A DNA stretch of 64,000 bases. It comes from RZYX01 sp036654375. Lineage in GTDB: Bacteria; Bacillota; Clostridia; Oscillospirales; Acutalibacteraceae. Shown here piece after piece: positions 7,484 to 16,405 of this stretch. The stretch covers positions 62,001-126,000 of the forward strand of contig JAVVSD010000003.1 in NCBI GenBank assembly GCA_036654375.1, in the 5' to 3' direction. The translations under genes and the position numbers were made by a program. The notes beneath the pieces were generated by a model. The model searched no databases. It saw only the letters and a list, made by a program, of their open reading frames with translations, and was not told the origin of the DNA. How positions within the stretch are numbered: the first letter of the stretch is position 1; each line of letters starts with the position of its first letter.

Positions 7484-7682
7484 TCTTAAAGCCGCTGGAA
7501 GACCACAGCGCTTTACAAAGTAAGGTCGACTTATTTATACTTTATCTAATTCGCCACCGCCTTAGAGGGTGGCAAATTAGCGGAAAGTATTAATGCAGAA
7601 AGGCATAATGAATTGGCTGAAACTCTGATAGAGGGACAACAACTCATTTCAGACGGAGAACAACAAAAAGAAAAGCAAAAAA
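7484..7682 (+). repeat. Hairpin repeat, copy 2
   Basis: Nearly identical to copy 1 from CTTAAAGCCG through the palindrome (about 7540-7590) and on to AAAGCAAAAA, after which the two diverge. In the small stem, CTTTAC pairs with GTAAGG here and with GTAAAG in copy 1, so the stem is kept through a G-U pair. The coding-like frame after the palindrome stays open further than in copy 1 and ends at 7784-7786, but has no start of its own. It lies between the VanZ module and the 7902-9241 module. Confidence 0.8.
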
Positions 7683-7841
7683 CAAGAAGGATTCGAATAA
7701 GTGGAGACTACAGAATAGAAAATTCAGACAAAAAAGCTATGTTTATAGTTAGTACTATAATAAAGTCCACTATAAGAGTTCTATAAACAATAAAAATATT
7801 TAAGTAAGACAGTATTTATAAAAACAAAAACAAGAAGTTTA

Positions 7842-7871
7842 TTGCTTTTATGTAATTATTAGTGATATAAT
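7842..7871 (+). promoter_or_regulatory. Promoter of the 7902-9241 operon
   Basis: TTGCTT (7842-7847), 18 bases, TATAAT (7866-7871), placing the transcription start about 25 bases before the ATG at 7902. The rest of the 7349-7901 gap holds the upstream operon's promoter and repeat copy 2; nothing else is recognised. Confidence 0.6.
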
Positions 7872-7901
7872 GTTGTAAAACAAAAAAGGATGGTCTAAAA
7901 A

Positions 7902-8519
7902 ATGAAAGGCTGTAAAAAATTTATATCTATTTTAGGGTCTTGCGCTTTAATGATTGTTATTTTTACGATAACTTCCTTTGCCTCCAATATCCCAAGTGAA
8001 TTTAACAATGAAATGGCAACAAATAAAAACGCAATTGCGTTTAAGGCCACTAATGTAATTGAGCAAAAGACGGACAAAGGATATGAAATATCCTTTGATT
8101 TAATACAAGAAGCAGATACAAAGGGAACTATTGCTACAAGAGCAATAGGATGGGTACAAGCAGGTGACGGAAAAGTTAAACTTGATTTAGCTCCCGCAAA
8201 TGGTATAGGATTTTTTGACTGGTATTTTTCCTTAAGCAATGGTGACCTTATTACAAGCGTAAAATCGACTATGCTTGTCGAAAAAGATTTGATAGGACCA
8301 GTAAATCCTAATTATGCAAAAGTAGACATTTATAGATCTTATAAAAAAGGAACACAATATAATAAAGCTCAAGATAGCCATGCTTTTTCCTTTCCAGGAA
8401 ATGTAAGCTACAACCAAAACATTATTTTTAGGTGGACTGTTTTCACTGTTCAAGGTGTTCAACATACTTATTATATGCCATCTGGATCTAAGCAGGGTAA
8501 AGTATGTGATTTTATATGA
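7902..8519 (+). CDS. Secreted protein of unknown family
   Basis: A 205-residue protein with AAAGGATGG upstream of the ATG. It has a clear signal peptide (MKGCKK, hydrophobic core ending TSFAS near residue 28). The mature domain of about 177 residues is rich in aromatic and small residues with many short predicted strands. It has no lipobox, no LPXTG anchor and no enzyme motif. Its stop overlaps the ATG of the next gene (ATGA), so the two proteins are made together. The base composition is as AT-rich as the rest of the island. A secreted effector or toxin with a cytosolic partner is one possibility; nothing in the sequence proves it. Confidence 0.7.
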   Translation: MKGCKKFISILGSCALMIVIFTITSFASNIPSEFNNEMATNKNAIAFKATNVIEQKTDKGYEISFDLIQEADTKGTIATRAIGWVQAGDGKVKLDLAPANGIGFFDWYFSLSNGDLITSVKSTMLVEKDLIGPVNPNYAKVDIYRSYKKGTQYNKAQDSHAFSFPGNVSYNQNIIFRWTVFTVQGVQHTYYMPSGSKQGKVCDFI

Positions 8520-9241
8520 TTAATATAAAAAAAGTTGATGAAAATGTCATATGTATTTTAAAACAGATATCTCTTCCTGTGATTTTTTATGAAGAACCTT
8601 CATTTATACATTTTCAAAAAAAAGATGAGCTCTCAAAGGAGGAAATTAAAGAAAAACTTTTATTAATGCCTTGTCTTCTTTTAGAGCTTTCAAAACAATT
8701 TTTTTACTACAATAATATAGGGTCGGATATTCAGACCTGTACAATATTACATTTTTATTCTAACGAATTTGAATTGATAAAGGATATCATAGTTCAAATA
8801 TTTGATCATGTATCAGCATTTCCTGTAATTATACCCCCATGCAATGAGAATGTATGGCAAATTCAAATTCAAGGAATTTCATTTCTGGGTTTAGAAATGG
8901 TTAAACTTCTAAAAAAGCAGGGATTGCTGACAGCAGAACTAACAAACTTATATATTAATGCTAACTATACAAACGATTATCGAGAGGATGCATTTTTTTC
9001 TATTTCTAACGATTCTATACTCCAAGACGAAAAATGCATATGTGCATTTTTCCAACAGATTTTTGAGAATAAGCTTATAAAATCTATTGATGTGTCTGGT
9101 CTTTCTATTCAACAATGCTATGAAAACGAACTTATACGCTATGCAGTTAACAATAAAGAAAGCGTGTATCTTTGTGTTGATGAGATTCCAATTGTTTCCG
9201 AATCAGACAGCAAATTTATAAAAACCTTATGCTGGGCATAA
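8516..9241 (+). CDS. Cytosolic protein of unknown family, coupled to 7902
   Basis: A 241-residue acidic protein without signal peptide or membrane segment, starting inside the stop codon of the previous gene. It contains helical stretches rich in Leu, Lys and Glu in the first 70 residues (LSKEEIKEKLLLMPCLLLELSK) and no motif I recognise. The tight coupling to a secreted protein suggests a partner, chaperone or immunity role, but this is only a guess. A long perfect hairpin terminator follows 24 bases after the stop, so these two genes form a complete transcription unit. Confidence 0.65.
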   Translation: MINIKKVDENVICILKQISLPVIFYEEPSFIHFQKKDELSKEEIKEKLLLMPCLLLELSKQFFYYNNIGSDIQTCTILHFYSNEFELIKDIIVQIFDHVSAFPVIIPPCNENVWQIQIQGISFLGLEMVKLLKKQGLLTAELTNLYINANYTNDYREDAFFSISNDSILQDEKCICAFFQQIFENKLIKSIDVSGLSIQQCYENELIRYAVNNKESVYLCVDEIPIVSESDSKFIKTLCWA

Positions 9242-9264
9242 TTTAGAAAGTCATTTAACATGTT

Positions 9265-9308
9265 AAAAAACACGCAGACTAAAAATATTTTTAGTCTGCG
9301 TGTTTTTT
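9265..9308 (+). terminator. Terminator of the 7902-9241 operon
   Basis: A perfect palindrome of 22-base arms, AAAAAACACGCAGACTAAA... mirrored by ...TTTAGTCTGCGTGTTTTTT. It is a strong intrinsic terminator that works in both directions. Confidence 0.9.
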
Positions 9309-9319
9309 AGGATAAAATC

Positions 9320-9429
9320 CTTAACTTCGTCGGAAGACCACAGCGCTTTACAAAGTAAGGTCGGTCGACTTATTTATACTTTATCTAATTCGCCACCGCC
9401 TTAGAGGGTGGCAAATTAGCGGAAAGTAT
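9320..9429 (+). repeat. Hairpin repeat, copy 3
   Basis: The same element as at 5990 and 7484 from CGTCGGAAGACC through the long palindrome to GCGGAAAGTAT, where it leaves the common sequence. It carries a 4-base insertion (GGTCGGTCGAC instead of GGTCGAC). What follows is not the coding-like tail of copies 1 and 2. A short frame resembling the start of a MobV relaxase begins 14 bases later. The palindrome before a mobilisation gene start would suit an origin-of-transfer region. Confidence 0.8.
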
Positions 9430-9442
9430 GGGTAGGCACTGA

Positions 9443-9520
9443 ATGAGTTATGGTATTGTGAGAGTTCAGAAGTGGAAAACTGAATTTGAAAAATCAAAAT
9501 TTTCTTTTAAAAAAGATTAA
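9443..9520 (+). pseudogene. Relic of a MobV/Pre-type mobilisation (relaxase) gene, N-terminus only
   Basis: The frame reads MSYGIVRVQKWKTEFEKSK and stops after 25 codons. The first ten residues match the characteristic start of MobV/Pre plasmid mobilisation proteins (MSYxxxRxQK), as I recall the family. The rest of the gene (normally 350-500 residues) is missing, and the following bases to 9723 hold nothing recognisable. This marks the right boundary of the accessory island, next to the core gene ending at 9724. Confidence 0.5.
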
Positions 9521-9723
9521 AGAGTTATAATGTAATAGCGGAAGATGATTCTTATGCTTTTAATTATCTCTGTAAATCTACAAATTTTGCATATATTTGA
9601 TAAAAAAATAGCCTGCACCTATCTTATCCTTTTCCCGGGAAATATGTGTGGCAAGCATGGTCAAGAATATTATTTCCATGGAAACAATATAGCTTCGCGC
9701 ATTATTAAATGCATTTTAAAAGC

Positions 9724-10545
9724 TTATCTCAGGCATTCAAAGGTTATTGTTGCATCTTCACATTTCTTCCTTGTAGAAAGCAAATCAAGCGCATAGACAG
9801 CACATGACTCTTTATAATATGGGTAACTGTATGCTATTGTTGGAAATACAACAATAGCAAGCAAAATCCAAGCAAAAAACTTTAGCTTGAACAAAAATAA
9901 ATCAACGCACCTCTTATCCATCAGCCTTGAACTCTCGTTAATTATCTGTTTTGGCGAAAGGTCATAACGCTGAATCATTATCCAGTAACACAGCGCATAC
10001 CTCTGGCGAACGCAAGCGTACGCTACAATCGCAATCGCAGCCAAAACGATATTGCCAAATATCATTATTGACGCTGTTTGCATTGTGACAGTTGCCTGCT
10101 GTATTTCAGAGATACAAAACATTAACAAAATTGCCGAAGGTACAAGAAGAATTGCTGTCCAAAGAAAATTTAAAAGCCAAAGCTTAATATAAAGCATTAG
10201 GTATTTCCTGAATCCCGATTTTTCAACTGCACTTCTGACTGTCTTAAATTTTAGTTTACTCTGGGACTTTATTTTAAAAATAAACCACACTTCCCTTAGC
10301 GTCTTAAGCCTTGCAAGCAAAGGAACTGATATAAGTAAAGTGACGCAGGACAGTGACAATGTGAAATACTTGCTTGAAAACACATCGGGAATGTTGAAAT
10401 ATGTCGGAATAATAGAGATAATCAACCTTAGGTTTGAAAGCAAAAGAAAAACTGATATGCAGACAAACAGCAATGTAAGTGTTTTTATTTTTTCAGTTGA
10501 ATTTATTTGCTTTGCTTTATCCCTTATTCTGCTTTTATCGTTCAA
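9724..10545 (-). CDS. DUF975-like multi-pass membrane protein
   Basis: About 273 residues with five or six membrane segments. The TTG at 10545 is the likely start because GGAG lies 9 bases upstream; an in-frame ATG at 10554 overlaps that site. The last 70 residues (INESSRLMDKR, then FFAWILL, then YSYPYYKESCAVYALDLL) follow the C-terminal pattern of the DUF975 family of uncharacterised Firmicute membrane proteins. It lies 56 bp downstream of leuB on the same strand and may be read through from it, with no functional link suggested. It is the first core-like gene after the island. Confidence 0.65.
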   Translation of the reverse strand: MNDKSRIRDKAKQINSTEKIKTLTLLFVCISVFLLLSNLRLIISIIPTYFNIPDVFSSKYFTLSLSCVTLLISVPLLARLKTLREVWFIFKIKSQSKLKFKTVRSAVEKSGFRKYLMLYIKLWLLNFLWTAILLVPSAILLMFCISEIQQATVTMQTASIMIFGNIVLAAIAIVAYACVRQRYALCYWIMIQRYDLSPKQIINESSRLMDKRCVDLFLFKLKFFAWILLAIVVFPTIAYSYPYYKESCAVYALDLLSTRKKCEDATITFECLR

Positions 10546-10601
10546 TAATATCATCTCCGTTAACTTAAGTACATTGATATTATTGACTATATTAAAAGGA
10601 T

Positions 10602-11678
10602 TTATCCGATTTCCTTAATTATAAGATCGCCCATTTCCTCCGTTGTCACTCTTGTCTTTCCATCTTCATAAATATCTGCTGTTCTGTAGTTTACTAAAGC
10701 TTTTTCAACCGCATTTTCGATTGCTGCTGCCGCCTGTGGCTGATTAAGTGAAACTCTAAGCATCATTGCAACTGAAAGTATGGTGGCAAGCGGATTTGAT
10801 ATTCCTTTTCCTGCAATATCAGGTGCCGAACCATGTATTGGCTCATAAAGCCCAAAATTTCCAAGCCCGATACTTGCCGACGCGAGCATACCAATCGAGC
10901 CGCTTATCATTGAGGCTTCATCTGAAAGAATGTCGCCAAAAATATTTGAAGTTACAATAACATCAAACTGCGACGGATTTCGCACAAGTTGCATGGCACA
11001 ATTATCTACATACATATGGTTAAGTTCAACCTCTGGATACTCTTTTGCAATTTTTATAACCGTTTCTCTCCACAGCCTTGAAGATTCAAGAACATTTGCC
11101 TTGTCAACAGAAGTCATCCTTTTTTTCCTCTTCATTGCCATTTCAAAGCCAACTCTTGTAATTCTTTCAATTTCAGTAACTGTGTAAATTTCCGTATCAT
11201 ACGCAACTTCCTCATCAGTTATCTGTGTCCTGCCTCTTTTTCCAAAATAAATTCCGCCCGTAAGCTCCCTTACAACAAGAATATTAAGGTTGTCACCTAT
11301 TACGCTGTCTTTGAGAGGAGATGCGTGTTTAAGAGGCTCAAATATTCTGGCAGGACGCAAGTTTGCAAAAAGCCCAAGCTCTTTTCTTATGCCCAAAAGC
11401 CCAGCTTCGGGACGAAGCTCTCCAGGTAATTGTTCCCATTTTTCTCCGCCAACAGCACCAAGCAAAACAGCGTCTGAGGACCTGCAAATTTTAACAGTTT
11501 CAGGCGGCAGAGGAATTCCGCAACTGTCGATTGCACACCCACCCATAAGAACTTTTTTATACTCACACAAAAAGCCAAATTTTGAAGAAACAGCATCCAA
11601 TGCTCTCAGTGCCTGCTTGATTATTTCAGGACCGATGCCATCGCCTTCAATTACTGAAATTTTATAATTTTCATTCAT
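10602..11678 (-). CDS. leuB: 3-isopropylmalate dehydrogenase
   Basis: This 358-residue cytosolic enzyme oxidises and decarboxylates (2R,3S)-3-isopropylmalate with NAD to 2-oxoisocaproate, the third step of leucine synthesis. It has full family length. Motifs in order: EGDGIGPEI at the N-terminus, the LGAVGG loop, the substrate-binding RELTGGIYFG, the metal-binding VTSNIFGDILSDEAS, and the NAD site EPIHGSAPDIAGKGISNP. GGAGCGGG precedes the ATG at 11678. It is separated from leuA (21041) by 9 kb and reads divergently from glgB; leuC and leuD are not in the window. Confidence 0.96.
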   Translation of the reverse strand: MNENYKISVIEGDGIGPEIIKQALRALDAVSSKFGFLCEYKKVLMGGCAIDSCGIPLPPETVKICRSSDAVLLGAVGGEKWEQLPGELRPEAGLLGIRKELGLFANLRPARIFEPLKHASPLKDSVIGDNLNILVVRELTGGIYFGKRGRTQITDEEVAYDTEIYTVTEIERITRVGFEMAMKRKKRMTSVDKANVLESSRLWRETVIKIAKEYPEVELNHMYVDNCAMQLVRNPSQFDVIVTSNIFGDILSDEASMISGSIGMLASASIGLGNFGLYEPIHGSAPDIAGKGISNPLATILSVAMMLRVSLNQPQAAAAIENAVEKALVNYRTADIYEDGKTRVTTEEMGDLIIKEIG

Positions 11679-11921
11679 GAAACCCGCTCCTTTAGAAATA
11701 TTTTACATTTATAAATTCCCAAAGTCAACCAATTAAGGTAATATATAAATATATTAAAGCATATAATTTCCTGTGTGCTTTTTTATTGTCGGCAATTGTA
11801 AAATATTGCCATTTATGCTTGTATTTTTCTGTTGAATTTGATAAAATATTAATAATGCATCTTATATTATGTAATATAATATATATGTTTAATATTTTTA
11901 GAATTTGGAGAGGTGCAAGGC

Positions 11922-13934
11922 ATGGGATTTGGCAAAGAATTAGACCTAAGTCTTCCCGTCTATTTGTTTCACGAAGGGAATAATACAAAATCATATGACT
12001 TTCTTGGATCACATAAAACGGGCAATGAAGATGAAGTTGTTTTTCGTGTCTGGGCTCCAAACGCACAGTCTATCAGTGTTGTTGGAGACTTTAACGACTG
12101 GGACCCATTAGCAGACCCCATGTGCCAACTTGATGACGGCTCTATTTGGGAGTGCTATATCGAGTCGGGTGTTAAAATTTTTGACGATTACAAGTATAGC
12201 ATTACTTCTAACAAAGGCAAAACTGTCCTTAAAAGCGATCCCTATGGTATCCACATGGAAACTCGTCCTGGTACAGCCACAAAATTTTATGAGCTTTCAT
12301 CATATGAGTGGAACGACTCTGGATGGATGAATCGCCGTTCAAGCGAATCAATCTATGACTCTCCAGTCAACATTTATGAAATGCACGCTGGTTCATGGAA
12401 AAGATTTTCTGACGGCAACTTTTTTTCTTATAAAATGCTTGCTGACGAGCTTATTCCATATATTTGCGAAATGGGATATACGCACATTGAATTCATGCCT
12501 ATTTCTGAATATCCATTTGATGGTTCTTGGGGTTATCAGGTAACAGGCTACTTTGCCCCTACTTCTCGATATGGTCTTCCTGAAGAGTTTATGTATCTTA
12601 TTGACAAATGCCACCAAAATAATATTGGAGTAATCCTTGACTGGGTTCCCGCTCATTTTCCTAAAGACGAAAACGGGCTTTATGAGTTTGACGGAGGGCC
12701 TTGCTATGAATACTCCGACCCACAAAAGGGTGAGCATCGGCGTTGGGGTACAAACATCTTTGACTTTGGCAAAACAGAAGTACAAAGCTTTTTAATTTCA
12801 AATGCTCTCTACTGGTTCGATATATTCCATATTGACGGATTGCGTGTTGATGCTGTTGCATCAATGCTTTATCTTGACTATGACCGCGATCCAGACGAAT
12901 GGACTCCGAACTCATATGGTGGACACGAGAACCTTGAGGCAGTCGCATTTATTAAAAAACTTAACGAAGCTGTTTTTAGAGAATTCCCAGATGTTATGAT
13001 GATTGCCGAGGAAAGCACATCCTGGCCAATGGTTTCAAAGCCCACCTTTCTTGGAGGTCTTGGATTCAACTTCAAGTGGAACATGGGCTGGATGAACGAT
13101 GTTTGCAGATATTTTTCACTTGATGGTCTTAGCCGAAAATATAACCACGATTGCCTTACATTCTCTTTCTTTTACTCATTTTCTGAGAATTTTGTCTTGC
13201 CGATTTCACACGATGAAGTTGTGCATGGCAAGTCCTCTCTTATCGGGAAAATGCCAGGAAACTCCAATATTCCCGAAGAATATGCACAAAAGTTTGCGGG
13301 TATGCGTGCAATGCTTGGCTATATGTATGCTCATCCCGGCAAGAAGCTGACCTTTATGGGTCAGGAATTTGCTCAGTTCAAGGAATGGGATTTTTCCGAA
13401 GAGCTTGACTGGTCACTTCTTCGCTTTGATGCTCATAAGCAGATGCAGGAATACACAAAGGCTCTCAACAACTTTTATAAAAGCACCCCTGCTTTGTGGC
13501 AGATTGACTACAGCTGGGAAGGCTTTTCATGGGTGATAAGTGACGATAACACTAATTCTGTCCTTGCCTTTAAGCGAATTGACGAAAAGGGCAATGAGAT
13601 TATTGTTGTCTGTAACTTTACCTGCGTTGACCGAAAAGATTATCGCATCGGCATAGAAAAAGGCGTTTATGAAGTTGTTCTCAGCTCAAACGAAAAGCGG
13701 TTTGGTGGCAATGGCAAGGGAACTTTAAGGAATGTTCGCACCACAATTATTCCTATGCATGACCACAAGCAAAGTATCTGCCTTAACCTTCCTGGCAATT
13801 CTGTTATTTTCCTTCGAAAGACAGAGGAGTCAAAAAAGGCTGATGAAAAAAGCACAGCAAAACTCAAGAGTGTTGCAAAGCCTGTTAAAAGCAACCCGAA
13901 GATTGCTAAAAAACACGCACCAAAAGCAACCTGA
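11922..13934 (+). CDS. glgB: 1,4-alpha-glucan branching enzyme
   Basis: This 670-residue enzyme transfers alpha-1,4 chains to alpha-1,6 positions in glycogen. The ATG at 11922 has GGAGAGG 8 bases upstream; a GTG at 11913 is the alternative. It has an N-terminal CBM48 (FRVWAPNAQSISVVGDFNDW), then a GH13 barrel. The barrel shows region I DWVPAHF (about 240), region II GLRVDAVASML with the nucleophile Asp near 310, region III MIAEEST with the acid/base Glu near 363, and region IV ISHDEVVHGK. The C-terminal beta domain is followed by an unusual Lys/Ala-rich tail of about 35 residues. It is the first gene of glgB-C-D-A. Confidence 0.96.
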   Translation: MGFGKELDLSLPVYLFHEGNNTKSYDFLGSHKTGNEDEVVFRVWAPNAQSISVVGDFNDWDPLADPMCQLDDGSIWECYIESGVKIFDDYKYSITSNKGKTVLKSDPYGIHMETRPGTATKFYELSSYEWNDSGWMNRRSSESIYDSPVNIYEMHAGSWKRFSDGNFFSYKMLADELIPYICEMGYTHIEFMPISEYPFDGSWGYQVTGYFAPTSRYGLPEEFMYLIDKCHQNNIGVILDWVPAHFPKDENGLYEFDGGPCYEYSDPQKGEHRRWGTNIFDFGKTEVQSFLISNALYWFDIFHIDGLRVDAVASMLYLDYDRDPDEWTPNSYGGHENLEAVAFIKKLNEAVFREFPDVMMIAEESTSWPMVSKPTFLGGLGFNFKWNMGWMNDVCRYFSLDGLSRKYNHDCLTFSFFYSFSENFVLPISHDEVVHGKSSLIGKMPGNSNIPEEYAQKFAGMRAMLGYMYAHPGKKLTFMGQEFAQFKEWDFSEELDWSLLRFDAHKQMQEYTKALNNFYKSTPALWQIDYSWEGFSWVISDDNTNSVLAFKRIDEKGNEIIVVCNFTCVDRKDYRIGIEKGVYEVVLSSNEKRFGGNGKGTLRNVRTTIIPMHDHKQSICLNLPGNSVIFLRKTEESKKADEKSTAKLKSVAKPVKSNPKIAKKHAPKAT

Positions 13935-14024
13935 TTTTTAAAATTTAGGATGTTAACAAGGGCTGTCGTTCCAGTTTTTGTTTAATTACGGATAAAATTT
14001 ATTTATATGAAGGGGAGTGTAACT

Positions 14025-15239
14025 TTGGCTCGAAAAATGGAATGTATAGCTATGCTGCTGGCAGGAGGTCAGGGTAGTCGTCTTGGAATACTTACCAAAA
14101 ATATTGCAAAACCTGCCGTCCCATATGGTGGCAAGTACAGAATTATTGACTTTCCACTTTCTAACTGTGTAAACTCAGGCATATACACAGTCGGTGTCCT
14201 TACTCAATATCAGCCCCTGCTACTAAACGATTATATTGGAAATGGCGAACCTTGGGATCTTGACAGAATTGATGGAGGAGTTCATATTCTTTCACCTTAC
14301 CAGCAGATTGAGGGTACTGAGTGGTATAAAAACACTGCAAACGCAATTTATCAAAACATCAACTTTGTTGATAAATATAACCCTGAATATGTTGTCATTC
14401 TTTCTGGTGACCATATATATAAAATGGATTACTCACAGATGCTTGCCTATCACAAGGAAAAAGACGCAGCCTGCACAATTGCAATGCTTGAAGTCCCTTG
14501 GGAAGAGGCATCTCGTTTTGGTCTCATGAATGTTGATGAAGACGGAACCATCAAAGAGTTTGAGGAGAAACCTAAGCATCCCAAAAACAACAAAGCCTCT
14601 ATGGGTGTTTATATGTTCACTTGGGATAAGCTTCGCCACTATCTTGTGAATGATGAAGCTGACCCGAAGTCAAGCCACGATTTTGGCCATGACCTTATTC
14701 CTGCTATGCATGAAGCTGGCGAAAAGCTTGTTGCATATCAGTTTGATGGATATTGGAGAGATGTTGGAACAATTGACAGCCTTTGGGCCTCAAACCTTGA
14801 CCTTCTTTCTCCCTCTGCAGGACTTAACCTTGACGATCCAAACTGGAAAATTTATTCAAGAAGCCCAAGCTCACCTCCACAGTATATTTCTGACACTGCA
14901 CAGGTTCAGAACGCTATGCTTGCAGAAGGCTGCCAGGTTGAAGGAAAAGTTGACTTTTCAATTTTGTTTGACAATGTCACAATTGAAAAAGATGCTGTTG
15001 TCCGCGACTCAATAATAATGCCTGGTTGCACAATTAAGAGCGGTGCAGTTGTTAAATATTCAATTATTGCCGAGGATACAGTCGTTGAAGAAAACGCTTG
15101 TATCGGCAAGCGTCCCGAAGAGGTCGATATGGACACTTGGGGCATAACCGTTATCGGTTCAAATGTGGTTATAGGCAAAAATGTTTTGATTGGCGCAAAT
15201 GAAATGATTGATTCTGACATGGCGGAGGTGTCTAAATGA
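14025..15239 (+). CDS. glgC: Glucose-1-phosphate adenylyltransferase, catalytic subunit
   Basis: It makes ADP-glucose from ATP and glucose-1-phosphate, the committed step of bacterial glycogen synthesis. The TTG at 14025 is preferred because AAGGGGAG lies 7 bases before it; an in-frame ATG at 14007 has no ribosome site. The 404-residue protein has the nucleotidyltransferase signature LLAGGQGSRLG, then KPAVPYGGKYRIIDFPLSN, the catalytic region LSGDHIYKMDY and the sugar-phosphate site EFEEKPKHP. A C-terminal left-handed beta-helix follows. Its stop overlaps the start of glgD (ATGA), as expected for subunits of one heterotetramer. Confidence 0.95.
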   Translation: MARKMECIAMLLAGGQGSRLGILTKNIAKPAVPYGGKYRIIDFPLSNCVNSGIYTVGVLTQYQPLLLNDYIGNGEPWDLDRIDGGVHILSPYQQIEGTEWYKNTANAIYQNINFVDKYNPEYVVILSGDHIYKMDYSQMLAYHKEKDAACTIAMLEVPWEEASRFGLMNVDEDGTIKEFEEKPKHPKNNKASMGVYMFTWDKLRHYLVNDEADPKSSHDFGHDLIPAMHEAGEKLVAYQFDGYWRDVGTIDSLWASNLDLLSPSAGLNLDDPNWKIYSRSPSSPPQYISDTAQVQNAMLAEGCQVEGKVDFSILFDNVTIEKDAVVRDSIIMPGCTIKSGAVVKYSIIAEDTVVEENACIGKRPEEVDMDTWGITVIGSNVVIGKNVLIGANEMIDSDMAEVSK

Positions 15240-16354
15240 GAGCAAATGATGTCCTTGGAATAATTTATTCGCACGCTTATGATGAATCTATTCCCGAACT
15301 TACTAATGTTCGAACAATGGCGTCTGTCCCTTTTGGATGCCGTTACAGGCTAATTGACTTCCCTCTTTCAAACATGGTTAACAGTGGCATTACTGAGGTT
15401 GGCATAATTACCAAAAGCCATTATCAGTCACTTATGGATCATGTTGGGACAGGCAAGCCTTGGGACCTTTCCAGAAAAAGAGAGGGTATGTTTATACTTC
15501 CTCCTTTTAATAACGCATCTCCTTATGGCAATCACGACAATCGTATTCAGTCCCTTGTCAGCATTCTTGACTTTTTGCGTCATGCAAGGCATGAGTATGT
15601 TGTTCTCACTGATGCAAATGCTATTTATAATTTTGATTTTGGTGATTTGTTTAAGTTTCACACCAAAAGTGAATCAGATATAACCATCGTATACAAGCAT
15701 GGCAAAAAGCCACGGCTTGACAATGTTATGGTTTTAAACATGACCGACAACAACAGGGTTGATGATATTTCACTTTCTCCTCATGGAAATGAAGAGGTCG
15801 ATTATTCACTTAACATTATCCTGCTTCGCAAGTCACTTCTCGAGCATCTTGTTCAAGGTGCATTTTGCTTTAATCATGACCGCTTTGAGCGTGATATTAT
15901 TCAGGAAAATGTTAAAAATCTTCGTGTTTTTGGATATGAAGCTCCTGGATTTTCTGCACTTATTGACTCTCTTAAAAGTTATTACGAAGTCAATATGCAG
16001 TTGCTTAATCCCACAACTCGAAGGACTTTGTTTGAGCCTGACAATCAGATTCACACAAAAATTTGCGACAATGTTCCTGCAACATACAGCTATGAGTGCA
16101 ATGTCAAAAACTCGCTTATTGCTGACGGCTGCATTATAAACGGAACCGTTGAAAACTCCATTTTATTTCGTGGTGTCCATGTTTCTGAGGACGCAGTTAT
16201 TCGCAACTCTATAGTTATGCAGGGTACTATTGTTAACAGAAATGCAAAGCTAAACTGCGTTATTACCGACAAAAATGTTACCATCACGCCAGGGAAAAGC
16301 TTGTCTGGTGACATAGCCTATCCAATATACCTTGGCAAGGGGATTACTATCTAA
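15236..16354 (+). CDS. glgD: Glucose-1-phosphate adenylyltransferase, GlgD regulatory subunit
   Basis: A 372-residue GlgC homologue that lacks the catalytic GGxGxRL loop: its N-terminus reads LGIIYSHAYDESIPELT, while CRYRLIDFPLSNMVNSGI is kept. In Firmicutes GlgD is a mostly inactive partner that raises the activity of GlgC. The second half carries hexapeptide-type beta-helix repeats (IINGTVENSILFRGVHV). It is translationally coupled to glgC by a 4-base overlap and followed 51 bases later by glgA. Confidence 0.93.
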   Translation: MRANDVLGIIYSHAYDESIPELTNVRTMASVPFGCRYRLIDFPLSNMVNSGITEVGIITKSHYQSLMDHVGTGKPWDLSRKREGMFILPPFNNASPYGNHDNRIQSLVSILDFLRHARHEYVVLTDANAIYNFDFGDLFKFHTKSESDITIVYKHGKKPRLDNVMVLNMTDNNRVDDISLSPHGNEEVDYSLNIILLRKSLLEHLVQGAFCFNHDRFERDIIQENVKNLRVFGYEAPGFSALIDSLKSYYEVNMQLLNPTTRRTLFEPDNQIHTKICDNVPATYSYECNVKNSLIADGCIINGTVENSILFRGVHVSEDAVIRNSIVMQGTIVNRNAKLNCVITDKNVTITPGKSLSGDIAYPIYLGKGITI

Positions 16355-16405
16355 GTTAAAGCTTTTAACTAAAAATAGATGTTAAAATTAAAGGAGGGAA
16401 TTTTT

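Noticed and set aside
5990..9429. Hairpin repeats considered as integron attC sites, CRISPR-type repeats or a known structured RNA
   Set aside because: Copies are about 1.5 kb apart, not regularly spaced, with no integrase or cas genes. I could not match them to an RNA family from memory.
9545..9796. 83-codon plus-strand frame
   Set aside because: No ribosome site or recognisable protein, and it runs into the end of the convergent membrane-protein gene.
11725..12066. 113-codon minus-strand frame between leuB and glgB
   Set aside because: It overlaps the start of glgB and the divergent promoter region, with no family resemblance.
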